Positions 24,326-34,650 of a DNA stretch of 64,000 bases are shown piece after piece. Under the pieces are notes generated by a model. That model made no database searches. It was not told where the DNA came from and was given only the letters and a program-made list of their open reading frames with translations. The stretch covers positions 226,307,741 to 226,371,740 of the forward strand of contig CM041465.1 of assembly GCA_023213395.1 (NCBI GenBank), read 5' to 3'. Origin of the DNA: Cycas panzhihuaensis. Lineage: Eukaryota; Cycadophyta. Every line of letters starts with the position of its first letter. Position 1 is the first letter of the stretch. A program made the position numbers and the translations under genes.

Positions 24326-24629
24326 GCCCCTTAAAGCCATCTTTGAGGGCCCCTACGGCACCTTGAGCCTCCTAATAGCCACCAGGAGCTGACATCACTT
24401 TATTGAGATACATGTTTCATTTAATATTATTATTTTTTTAATATATTTTAAATTTTACATTGGCTAACGTACAGATATGGTGATGTACCTTGCCGCCTCC
24501 CCAAAAATCTCTATTTAAAGGGTGGGAATACCTCCCTGGTGTTTTTTAACACCATCAACTATCAAAAATCATTTGTTTTCTCAAAATGCTCATGATCTAA
24601 AGTCCTACTCTACTTCTCTGAATCCATCA
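24326..24629 (+). repeat. 3' LTR of Copia-1, right part
   Basis: It matches 14104-14391 of the 5' LTR closely, including the TATA-like TATTTAAA (24512-24519) and the hairpin at 24538-24553. It ends AATCCATCA before the AAGTA duplication. The stretch 24635-24848 beyond it is treated as element X leader and has no gene. Confidence 0.9.
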
Positions 24630-24848
24630 AAGTATTTAGCTCTTAAGTGAGGAGTAATTTCTCTTTTGTGAAAGTGGATGTATCAAATAATTGCCCAAAT
24701 TACTTTATAAGAGGTCTATAATTTTCCAATTTAGTTTTTTTTTTTGGAGTAATTTTTTTCTCTAATATTGCATAAAGGAAATAGAAAATAAATAAAAGCC
24801 ACCTCTTCTTCAAATTCTCTTATATTTTGGCCTAAAAGTTTTGAAAAT

Positions 24849-25105
24849 TATTAGCATGGTAATAAATGTTAACCACACTTTATTAACATTAAATATGGCT
24901 AGTCAAGTGAAAAGGCACCAATGGGTTAGATAAACCATTTCAGAATTATAAAAGTCCACAGAGTCCATTCTAATTTTAATTAAATTGTGTGAAGGTAATA
25001 TAATAGTTTTTTATTATTTTTGTAATTTTTTTTTCTAAAAGTGTTTTCCATGTAAATCCTATGTTCTATACTTTTGTGTGTGCTTCTTATATATGATTAA
25101 GATTC
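24849..25105 (+). repeat. 5' LTR of Copia-3, left part
   Basis: It matches 32854-33109. The first dinucleotide has decayed from TG to TA. GAATTATAAAAG near 24942 corresponds to the TATA box of the 3' copy. The last five bases, GATTC, are one copy of the Ty3-E target duplication. Confidence 0.82.
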
Positions 25106-25681
25106 TGTGAGAATTCCAAGGGGAATTCACACCAACCCAGATAATTCCATACCCAATATTATCTTCTAGAGCTTTGTGTAGGTAAGCAAGCATTAAAAGC
25201 AAATATTAAAGTGAAAAAGTATAATATCTAATGCTTTTATGATTATGTAGACTAAATATTAAAGTGAAATAACATTAATAATATATGTACAAGAGATACC
25301 AAACTTACAATAAATAAATTTGAGGTTTTTAGTTTCCTCTTTGAGGTGAGGCATCTTCTTAAAAATAATTTCTTAGGGTTGAAAATATGGCAGATTTAGA
25401 ACCCAAGTCGGTGCCAAAATCCTAGGCTAGAAAGTCCTATGTATAGGGAACCAAGTCCCTATTTAAGGAAGTTGTCTATAAAGATTAATTAATTTTGGTT
25501 AGAGTAATGAATATAGTTGGCCATAATAACTAATATAAGTTAGCTAGAATATACAATAAAGTTGACCAGAACAACTAATATAAGTTGGCCAAAATATATG
25601 ATAAAATCAACCAAAATAATTAATATAAATAAACCAAAATATATAATGATGACGGCTAGACTTTTAGGGTAAGAATGCTAC
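25106..25681 (-). repeat. 3' LTR of Ty3-E with six 22-23-bp U3 repeats
   Basis: It aligns to 29019-29527; landmarks are GAATTCCAAGGGGAATTCAC, AAGAGATACCAAACTTAC and CCCTATTTAAGGAAG. In the U3 part, 25515-25648, there are about six tandem units of the form AGTTGGCCATAATAACTAATA, alternating 23 and 22 bp. The other LTR has about three. GGAAAAGGACT just beyond 25681 (minus strand) fits a polypurine tract. Confidence 0.85.
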
Positions 25682-26039
25682 AAGTCCTTTTCCTTGAAAA
25701 TAATTTTTGCTCTCAAAGCATGAGGAGGTTTACATGTTGTTAATACCAATCTTATGATTCCCAAGTGGTTCTTTATGGGCGAGAGTCTTCCACCTTATTA
25801 GGTATTTATAGATTTCTTTGGAATGTAGTTTCTTAGTCCATATTTATAGAATGTCTTCTAGTTCCATTACCATCTTGCCACCTTCATCCAGCACTAGTAA
25901 TTTTGTCTTTGGGGTGGTAGTTTATCTTAGTTTCTGTTTAAGACATGAGACATGGAAGATATTATGGATGTAGTTACTTAGTGCTAATTCAAGTTAATAC
26001 AACACTTCTCCTACTCTGTTTAAGATCTGATATGGACCA

Positions 26040-27480
26040 AAGAACTATGGCTATAATTTGAATTTACTTGATTATTTTATTATGGCTTGTTTATATGGTT
26101 GAATCCTTAGAAAAATCCAATCTCTTGTCATGAATGATCTTTCTATTTTGTGTAGGTTTATTTTTTGTTTCATTTGATTCCTAGCCAGATTTAAGTTGTC
26201 TTTGAATATTTGTATTATTCTATCCATTTGTTTTTGTTGCTCTTGAATGGATTCGACTTGTGAGGTACTAACCCATGTAAGAAGTGGGGAGTTTAAAGCC
26301 ATATAATGCTTGGAAGGGAGTCATTTTAGCAGCTATATGGTAACTGGTGTTATACCACCACTCAACCAAGTGAAGCCATTTATGCCATTGTTGTTGTTTG
26401 TTAGATGCAAAATTTTATAGATATCTTTCAAGATATTTATTTATTATCTCATTTTGATTGTCAGTCTATGGTTGATAAACTGCACTCATGGAAAATTTTT
26501 TGCTTGCTTACTTAAATAATTTTTGTTAAAAATTGCTTGTGAACTTAAGATTGTAATTGTTGATGATAACTTTTGAGAATCTGTGAAGGTGATGGGTCTC
26601 TTTTCTTTCTTTTTTTTTTTGACAGTTTTAATCAAATAGATGGAATTGAATCCTTGTTTGTTATGCTTGTTAGCCCTTTCATCTAGTTCATCCCTATAAT
26701 TCCATGTGAGGGTCGAACCAAGGAATTTCAATACCATAAGGTAGATACCTACCCGTGTGCCCCAATACCTGACTTATGGATCTCTTTGATGAAGAGCTCA
26801 ATAGTTTGACTCACTTTTGTGGTTGTTTGAATTCCATTGAAATAAGCATATTTGGTTAGATGGTTGACTATGGCAAAGATTGCATTCTTACATTTCGATC
26901 TGGGAAGCTCTGTTATAAAATCCATTAAACTGTCTACCCATTTACATTTGAGTTATATATAGGGGTTGGAGTAGCTTAAGAATCTTTATGTTTTTGTTCC
27001 TATTCTTTTAACATACATGGCATTCATAGATGAACTTGTGGATATGTGCTTTTATTTCCTTTCAAAAAAATGTGTTTCGAAGTTGGTGATAGGTCTTATT
27101 AATTCCCACATGTCTTATTATTGGAGTGGAGTGTGTTTTGAGAAAATTCTTACTTTTGAATATGAATGTGGTTCATACCGTGATCTTTCCTTTCCATAGA
27201 ATCATGTCACTTCTAAGTTCATACTTTGTTTGCCCTTTAGTACAAATTTCTTGTAATATTTTTTGTGACATTGTATTGTTCGAATACTCTCATGTTAGCT
27301 TTTGAATTCAACTTGGGGTAGCTATAGAAATCACCTGCATGAAGATATCTTCTTACTTGGGGATATCCTTGGGAATCTCAATAATGTATTTGCAATGACA
27401 TTTTCTCTTCCTTTCATGTAAATGATATTAAAATCAAATGTTTGAAGTTTACTTACCATTTTGTAGAATAATCTACTATT
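26040..27480 (-). pseudogene. Ty3-E RNase H tail and integrase, split by a SINE
   Basis: Reading leftward, the end of RNase H (LQTFDFNIIYMKGRENVIANTL at about 27460-27385) is followed by integrase: LFIKEIHK up to 26786, then the SINE, then degraded core. Beyond that come QWHKWLHLVEWWYNTSYH (about 26400-26345), KMTPFQALYG and, at 26302-26072, VESIQEQQKQMDRIIQIFKDN...ARNQMKQK and RDWIFLRIQPYKQ. The last part is the C-terminal region typical of chromovirus-type Ty3 elements. Stops and indels abound. Confidence 0.8.
26602..26775 (-). mobile_element. SINE in Ty3-E integrase, 10-bp duplication
   Basis: This is a 174-bp minus-strand insertion that interrupts the integrase. On the minus strand it starts near 26775 with a tRNA-like head: an A-box-like GGCACACGGGTAGG at about 26757 and a perfect B box GGTTCGACCCTC at 26719-26708. 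It ends in an A-rich tail (T-rich 26602-26620 on the plus strand). Flanks are ATGGGTCTCT (26592-26601) and ATGGATCTCT (26776-26785), a 10-bp duplication with one difference. These are the hallmarks of a tRNA-derived SINE moved by a LINE. Confidence 0.8.
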
Positions 27481-27539
27481 TCTAATTCCACCTTCTTATA
27501 GGAACCTCCACATGGTATGCCTTTATGTAGCGACCTGAA

Positions 27540-28994
27540 ATAACATAAAGGGTTATATTTAGAGCTCGAGTTTAGCTATTATTGGCCTAGTCATGAAGTT
27601 GTGAGTGTTGTTGTTATCTATCAAAATCAATATTTTTGTGTTTTTTATTCTTCTTTTAAACCATAGTGTTTGAGAGGTGTTGACCTCTCCTATAATTGCC
27701 TACAATAATATTTGTACATTTTCGAATTCTATCTCATTAAGTAACTCCTTGATTTATGATTTCTTATCAATTGGCTATGACTCTACTTCTGATTCAATTA
27801 AGTCTAGGATATTCATGTGCTCGTTGTTGATCATGAATATGTTTTTTACTAAGCACTTGTAGTCATAGTTCTATTTTCCTTTGTAATTAAAGTAAGTTCA
27901 TTTTTTAAGATGTTTGGCCTTGGAAAATTTATTTCCTATCGGTTCATCTTCTTTCTTCTATAAGTGGATGTTCAACTTTTGTGCTTGAGCAATTGCAATT
28001 AGGTTGGTAACTTTGTCCCTAATATCTGGGTGGTTTATTACAGTGGATGTAACTTTGTCTTGCTTCTTAAAATTCAACTTCAACATTCTTTGCTTGGCGA
28101 ATTATGTCACTTAAGGTTAGTACTCCTAGTATTTTTAAATAGAACTTAATATTCCTTCTAAGCCCTATAATATAGGCTTGTATTAGTAATTTAACCTTGA
28201 TATCCTTAGTGATCAAGTTTTACAGACTTAGAAAGGGTTGTACTGAACCGATCTATTGTAAATGCATATGTTGGGTGAAGCAGTCTATGTTCTAAGTGTC
28301 TTTATATTGCTCTATCAGGGATGATTTTGGGAAATCTCAAATGTAATGATTTATATTTTGATAGATTCTATTTAACCTATGGAACCCTTAAGTGCCTTCT
28401 CATATAAACGAAGAGATGTCACTAAGGTTTTATACTTCACTGATCCATTGTTTATCTAAATTAAAGCTTTCTAGAAGGAATTTGATATCCTTGAGCTCCT
28501 AGTTTTGTCTACCTTACCAATTTTAATAGTAAAGTTTTATTTAGATTATCCAATTGCGAATGTTCTTTGGCTTTTCTAGATTAAACTTTTTTAGAGGAAA
28601 TTTAGTATCCTTAAGCCTCTAGTTTGATCTGTGTTGTGAATCTTCTCGATCCCTTTCTTGAAAAAATTCTTCCCTTTTGTGGGATGGTTCTATGTCATCC
28701 TTGCGATCATCCAAATCCTTATTAAATTTCTATATAGCTCCACTTATCATGTTTCTAAGGCTTTCTATGTCATTCTTCATACTTGATAATTCATTAGTTA
28801 TGACATCCACTTTGAAAGATATGTCCTCTAATGTTATTGATGGTTGGTCTACCATCTCGTCTAATGCAAGTCTTTTCTTGGAACTCAACTCTATTACATG
28901 AAAAAAATGTTTGGCTCTTTTTTTGTTTGGACACCCTGATCTTCTTTACTTGTTGTGAATTTGTAATGTACTGCTCTGCTCTTGAGAAAACCAT
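27540..28994 (-). pseudogene. Ty3-E gag and protease
   Basis: Gag begins near 28994, just inside the primer site, with a basic N-terminus (frame 28994-28794), and continues through LLIQAYIIGLRRNIKFYLK and LSDIIRQAKNVEVEF (about 28190-28070), typical of the C-terminal half of the gag domain. A decayed knuckle region lies near 27880. Protease reads ILIDNNNTHNFM at about 27620-27580, where the family has Asp-Ser-Gly-Ser, so it is inactive. Only about 100 bp separate it from the RNase H tail. A roughly 60-bp segment of gag (KDxKF-L-FNL) is present twice, near 28450-28510 and 28570-28630. Confidence 0.72.
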
Positions 28995-29004
28995 AGATAA
29001 TAAG

Positions 29005-29016
29005 GCGTTAATACCA
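29005..29016 (-). promoter_or_regulatory. primer binding site of Ty3-E
   Basis: The minus strand reads TGGTATTAACGC, two bases after the LTR end. It resembles the tRNA-Met primer site and fixes the element's orientation. Confidence 0.65.
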
Positions 29017-29018
29017 CT

Positions 29019-29527
29019 TATGGGAATTCTAAGGGGAATTCACATCTCAAACATAGAAAATATCCATACACAAGACTATTTTCTAGATTTGTACAACTGA
29101 ACTAATGCTAAAATCAAATTTTGAAGTGAAAAAGTATAGTACTTGCTACTTTTATGATCAAGTAGACTGAATATTAAAGCAGAATAATACTAATAATATA
29201 TATACAAGAGATACCAAACTTACCATAAGTAAAACCAAGTCTCTAGCTTCTTCTTCGAATCAAGGCATAATTCAAACAATAACTCCTTAGGGCCAAAATT
29301 ATTGCAAATCTAGAACTTGAGTTGATGCCAAAACCCTAGGCCAAAAAGTCTTATATATAGGTGGTTGGGTCCCTATTTAAGGAAGCTGGCTAGAAAGATT
29401 AATTAAGTTCAACTAGAGTAATGAATATAGTCAGCTAGAATAATTAATATAAGTTCGCTAGAATATGTAATAAGGTGCTTATAATAATTAATATAAGCCA
29501 GTCAAACTTCTGGGGTAGAATGCCATA
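29019..29527 (-). repeat. 5' LTR of Ty3-E with three U3 repeats
   Basis: It is 509 bp and homologous to 25106-25681. The U3 tandem units occupy about 29429-29495. The minus strand has CTATATATAAGAC near 29372-29360 as a TATA box. Terminal TG/CA have partly decayed to TA. Confidence 0.82.
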
Positions 29528-29567
29528 AATCCTATTCAAAATATATGTTATATTTACAACTATAACA

Positions 29568-31480
29568 TGGTATTAGAATTGAATGAAGGTACATGGATGA
29601 GGCAAGGGCAAGTGTGGAGCTATAACATATCAAAGGTTGCTTAATAACATAAGTGAAAACTGTGTTTTGCAATGTGGATCTTTTTGGATTGCTAAAAGAA
29701 TAAGATAAGCTGATAAAACATGATTGTTGCCAATTTAGGCTCATTTGGGAGTTATTTTAAATTATTGGGTTTGCTTAGGCAATAGCATTTTCATTGAGCA
29801 CTATATTAGGTAAAGCTTGAAGGTGGATCAATGCTTATTGGTAGCAAATCTACTCCATTAGGTAGTGAATGTATACATTTAAAGTATGGTGCATTGATTT
29901 TATGCTAGTTAGGTGCTTTTTAACCATGTTGAGCTTCGTTTATCTATTTATTTGGGTCACTTGGTCAAGTTGGATGTTATTTAAGCATGTTGGGCTCATT
30001 TCGAAAACCATTTTTGGCCTTGCATGTTCATGTTTATGGCTTAGAATAGCCATGAGCATGTTGTTCTAGAGGCAACATCATGTTTGTTATGAAGGTAGTG
30101 CAACGTGCATTGGAAATAAACCCATTTTTGGACTCTTCATGACATTCTAAAAGTTGATGGAGGAGTGTTAGCGAAGAGAAGGAATTGGAAAGGAAGAGTT
30201 TATGTGAAGAAGCTTTATTTAAGGAATAGTTTGGAATGAAATCCATGATAGTTAGGAGATATTTACAAAGTAAAGGTTTCACAAAAAGAAGCTTTGCATA
30301 TAGGTGTCTCATTGAGGATAAAGTGTTGGATGAGTCATCGAAGGTATGAGTTGGCGAGGGTGAAGTTCATGATAGGATGATTCATGAAGTGATGAGTTAG
30401 CAAGTCAACGATGGGTATGGTTGCGAGTTAATGATACTAAAAAGAGGATGAAGGTGTAGATCGAATTGTTGTAGAATGATGACCCGTAGTAGAATGTTAC
30501 TAGATCATATTTAGGAATTCCACGAGTTTATGCTTCACTCAAAACATCATCACTTAAGTGAGGGTTGGTGAAGTTGATCATAGAAAGCTATGTATTCTTG
30601 AGAGAGCAAAGATCATTGGATCTTATGATACATGGCAAAATTAGGTGGATTTCGTGAGGATGTGACTTGCTAGTTTGGGTCATGCGGAGAATGTTGAAGA
30701 TTAGATGAAGATGAAAAGTGAATATTCGTGGAGTAGTTATTGGATGTGTAGAGTGGGCTCTGATTCCCACTTGTGCATGTGGAATTATGGGTTGTGGGAT
30801 AACTGAGTAGTGAGCAACATAAGAAGGAATGCCAATTGTCCGATGAGGATGATACATGTTGACATCTCACACATCGGGAATTTGTTTAGAGGTAAGTCCA
30901 TGAGGTGGTGAATTAAAAAGAGACAAGTTCACAAAGAGGAAAGTTCATGAGGTTGTGAGGGGAGGTGCTCATAAATGTGTGGAGTTGCAAGAGATGTAAG
31001 AGCTGGCAAGTAATGTAGTGGCAATGTGCAAAGGTTGTTATTTATAAAGGAAGTAGACTGAGTCAAAACACAACACATGGCAATGGTTCGTAAAGTTGGA
31101 GCGAGCATTTGAAATGTCACAACTACCATTAAGGGCACATTCCTTTTTTGAATTTTGAATTTAAAAGGAGGGAAATTTCTTTTGAATCCTAAATTTAAAA
31201 GGAGGGAAATTTCTTTTGAATCTTGAATTTAAATTTTAAATCTTTTGTTTGATGGATCTCAAGGGTTTACCCTACACTATAGATGGGGTATGGCTCTCAC
31301 CATTATTATGTGTTTATTTGCCATTTAAGAGTGTGTCATGGGATATTTATTATTAGCCTTTATCTTTTAAAGGCTACATAAAGTGTATTGTCACTTAAAA
31401 ATATTATTGATGGAGGCATGTTAGTGATAAGCAAAGGTTATGTAGTGTGCATATTCTTGTTTAGATGTTGTAATGTGAGG
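29568..31480 (+). other. Copia-3 interior with no recognisable gag or integrase
   Basis: After the decayed primer site TGGTATTAGAATTG (29568-29581) about 1.9 kb follows with no frame I can assign. Gag, protease and integrase would normally need about 3 kb, so they are lost or decayed beyond recognition. Minus frames at 30312-30034 and 30857-30588 match nothing and are probably chance. Two tandem copies of a 34-bp unit beginning TTTAAAAGGAGGGAAATTTC lie at 31160-31193 and 31194-31227. Confidence 0.5.
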
Positions 31481-31484
31481 ATTC

Positions 31485-32760
31485 AAATAGCAGGAAGTGA
31501 TTGATTATAATGAGATATTTGCACTAGTATTGAAGATGATGATGGTCTGATTGATCCTTTCACTAGTAGTTAGATGTGAATGGAGGATACATTAGATGGA
31601 TGTAAAGTATGTATTTCTTACTAGAGATTTGAAGGAGGAAATTTATATGGTACAATCACCTAGGTTCATTAAGGAATAACAAGAAGAGTTAGTGTGCCAA
31701 TTGAGGAAATCTCTCTATGATCTAAAATAATCACCTTAGACATGATATGTAAATATTAATGTTTATTTGAAAAAGGAAGGTTTTGTTATGACAAATCTAG
31801 ATCCAAATTTATACATAAAGTAAATTGCAATTTTTATGGTGGTGATAGTGTTATATGTGGGTGATTTTTTCATTGTAGGTTACTTTCACAACACCATTAT
31901 TAGTGTGAAAATAAATGTGTAGAAGTCTTTTGATATGAAAGATTTGGGAATGTTGAACTACTTCTCGAGCTTTGAAGTAAAATAGATGGAGGATAGAATC
32001 ATGGTGTTACAAATAAAGTATGCAGAGAACCCACTTGTAAAGTTTAAGATAGAGCACTATAAATTTATGGGCACAAAACTTTTGAAAGACATTAAGAAGC
32101 CTATTATAGATGTGACACTATATAGATTGTAGGGAGTTTTATTTATTTGACTCATACTAGACCAAATATTATTTATATTAGTATGTTGATCTCTTGTTAT
32201 GTGCAAAATCCATAAGAGCCATATTGGTTTGTAGCAATGTGAATTTTGAGATATGTGAAGTTTTGAATTTTGGTGTGGTGTATATTCATGAGAAAGAAAT
32301 GTAGTTGTTTGGCTTGATAAATATGAATTAGGAAGAAGATTCTGATGATAAAAAATTTGCTATTGGATACATCTTTGGTATCAACAATGGACCTATATCA
32401 TGGTAGTGAAAAAGTAATCAATAATAACATTATCCTCTATAAAGATAGAGTACAAAGGACTCACTGTTAATGTGAGGGATGCTATATGGTTATAGGGACT
32501 TTTGGATATCCATGCTATACCCTATAGAACCTTGATTATTTGAGTCAATAACTATATTATTATTCGATTATCAAAGAATCTATAATTTCACATGCATACA
32601 AAGTGTATCAAGAATTAATGCCCCAATATTTATAAATAGATCAGGGTAGGGAAGTTGTAAATTGAGTATTCTCTAAGTGAAGAATAATTGGTAGATGCAT
32701 TCACTAAAGCATTAATTGAAAAATTAGTTCACAAAGATTTGTGCCAAATTGGGGCTTAGT
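31485..32760 (+). pseudogene. Copia-3 reverse transcriptase and RNase H
   Basis: Reverse transcriptase pieces are DYNEIFA near 31510, MDVKYVFLTRDLKEEIYMVQSP, CQLRKSLYDLK, TNLDPNLYIK and the active-site box LYVGDFFIVG at about 31855-31884, where the first catalytic Asp is Gly. DMKDLGMLNYFSSFEV follows. RNase H pieces are EEDSDDKKFAIGYIFGINNGPISW (about 32335-32405) and DAFTKALIEKLVHKDLCQIGA, ending near 32759. Stops and small shifts occur throughout. The polypurine tract and 3' LTR follow at once. Confidence 0.85.
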
Positions 32761-32853
32761 GAGATCATCCTTAAGGGGAGATGTATCAGCTAGGATAATT
32801 CCTGCTAGGATTTAAATTATAGATTGAATCCCCATATTTACATTAAAGGGGGA

Positions 32854-33151
32854 TGTTAACATGATAATAAATGTTAATCACACTTTATTAATGTTAAATA
32901 TAATTAGTTAAGCCAAAAGTTGCCAATGGGTTCAATGAATTGTTTAGGGGATTATAAAAGATCTTAGAGTCAATTATATTTTGAATCAAGTCATGTGGAA
33001 GCAATGTAATGGTTTTTCATTATTCTTGTGAGTTTTCTTTTGAAAGGGTTTTCCACACAAATCCTATATAATATTCTTTTGCATGTGATTATTATGTATG
33101 ATCAAGATCCTATCAACAATACTTGTGTATGTTATATGCACAACTTTATCA
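32854..33151 (+). repeat. 3' LTR of Copia-3, 298 bp
   Basis: It starts TGTTAACATGATAATAAATG right after the AAAGGGGGA tract and ends CAACTTTATCA. GGGATTATAAAAGATC near 32950 is the TATA box. Confidence 0.88.
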
Positions 33152-34650
33152 AGAAAGAAAATCAATAAATCAAGTCTTTTAAGCTATGCTTATCACTCAA
33201 GTGACAAGAATGTTTTAGGAAATGATGGTTAAGTAGCAAGTTCAGGGTAATGTTCCCCTAATTACTCCATTACTAATAACTCATTTTATGTCTAGACATA
33301 ATATTGAATTTGATATTTTGATGGTTTGTTTCAATGCAAAAGCTTTGGACAATTGGTTATGTAGTTTGGAAGCTTATTTCAAGTGCCAACAATTCATTAA
33401 GCTAAAGAAAATCATAGTAGTAGTACTACACATAGGAGATAAATGTCTCATATAGTGGTAGGAATACACCTAACTATTAAGAGGCATAGAATAATCCTCA
33501 ATTACAACTTGAGGTACATTCAAAGAAGTGATTTAGAAATAATTCTATCCTCTTGGTTATAAGAAAATTGTTATGTCTTTATCAACAAGCCAATTTTCCT
33601 AACAATCCATAAACACCTTCCATGGCTTATCCATTATGTTTGCAATCAAAGGTTATAATGACATACTTAGCAAAAGGTTTTAGGTGGTTTAGTTGCTCAC
33701 TCGTAACATGGAATGAATTTGTTATAAATTACCTTTTTGGACCAAGCTTTTCTACTTGCCTTGAAGGTGGAAAACCATGTACATGGGTGATGTCTTACTA
33801 AAAATGCATGGCAATCCTCTTCTACTCCAAAAAAGTTAGCGACTCCACCTCCATGGTTAAATTCAGCTTTTATTTCTAAAATTTCATTGTAGAAGGGCAA
33901 ACCCAGAGCAAAGGCCTTACTTGTAGTTAAAGCAAAAGAAGGTAGCTAAGATGAATTTGTCATCAACATCCAATATCCAACCATTTAAAATTTAGGTTTG
34001 ACACTGATGGCTAAGACTTATTTTGCTTCTACTCATGAAGCCCTATTCACTTAGAATTACCAAGCCATATATTGCATGGTATTGTGTATAATGGATGATG
34101 GAAGTATGAAGAATCTAGTTTCGCAAATTGAAGCTAACTTTGCCACACAATTACATCTAACTTATTATCACCTTGGTTGGGTGAATAAAGATGGTTTGTA
34201 GACTCTTTTTAATAAAACTTATCAAGTGACTTTTGCATTCAACCCTTTTATTGATATTATTAATCACAATTATGCTCTTATGCATTGTTGTGATAATCTA
34301 CTTGTAAGTCTTTTTGGTTTGATCAATATACATAGTATAATAGCTTTCACAATGTACATAAGCTACAAAAAGATAATAAAATGTATTAGTTTTACTTTTA
34401 TGCTACCCTAATAATTCTTTTGATAGATAGATAAGCAAAGAAAGTTATTAGTTTCACCAATGAGTTTGCTCTCATAGTTGTCTAGTTAGTTATGTATGTA
34501 TGTGACACATCAACACCAAAATAAGAAGCATTCCTCTAGATATGATGCAACTTTTAAAGAGAATTTTGATGTCTTTAAAGCCCCCAAGGGGCTTCTTTCT
34601 TCTATGTTATTTAACAATCCATCAAACTTCAACAAGGGGTTTCTTTGTCT
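33152..34650 (+). pseudogene. element X gag and protease
   Basis: Gag remnants: ALDNWLCSLEAYFKCQQFIKLKK at about 33340-33410, followed by VVLHIGDKCLI, the typical run of a Ty3 gag domain. Protease: DDGSMKNLVSQIEANFATQL at about 34095-34155, then YYHLGWVNKDGL and QVTFAFNPF, with Asp-Asp-Gly-Ser where many Ty3 proteases have Asp-Ser-Gly-Ser. Many stops. It adjoins the Copia-3 3' LTR directly, as expected if Copia-3 landed in the leader. Confidence 0.7.

Larger units (their letters stand above)
14055..24629 (+). mobile_element. Copia-1, Ty1/Copia retrotransposon, TSD AAGTA
   Basis: This is a full-length but dead plus-strand Copia element. It is bounded by LTRs (14055-14391 and 23442-24629, the latter interrupted) and flanked by the perfect 5-bp duplication AAGTA at 14050-14054 and 24630-24634. 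Gene order is gag, protease, integrase, reverse transcriptase, RNase H, which defines Copia. The distance from 5' LTR to gag is about 4.8 kb, far longer than typical. The pol frame has many stops but remarkably few frameshifts. Copia-2 at 45-60 kb is a relative. Confidence 0.92.
25106..29527 (-). mobile_element. Ty3-E, internally deleted Ty3 element in the Copia-3 LTR
   Basis: This is a minus-strand Ty3 element of about 4.4 kb, with LTRs at 29019-29527 (5') and 25106-25681 (3') and a primer site at 29016-29005. Flanks are GATTC (25101-25105) and AATCC (29528-29532). The undisturbed Copia-3 LTR has GATCC here, so each flank is one transition from a GATCC duplication. Gag, protease, the RNase H tail and integrase are present but reverse transcriptase is missing. 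Confidence 0.85.
24849..33151 (+). mobile_element. Copia-3, degenerate Copia element with nested Ty3-E
   Basis: LTRs are 24849-25105 plus 29533-29567 (5', split) and 32854-33151 (3', 298 bp). Both contain TGATAATAAATGTTAA-like starts, CCAATGGGTT, ATTATAAAAG (TATA) and AATCCTAT. A decayed primer site TGGTATTAGAATTG follows at 29568, and AAAGGGGGA at 32845-32853 is a good polypurine tract. Only reverse transcriptase and RNase H are recognisable inside. The flanks AAAAT and AGAAA do not form a clean duplication. Confidence 0.82.

Noticed and set aside
30588-30857. Minus-strand His/Pro-rich frame in the Copia-3 interior
   Set aside because: No motif, no codon pattern of a gene, and overlaps another frame (30870-30670) equally well.
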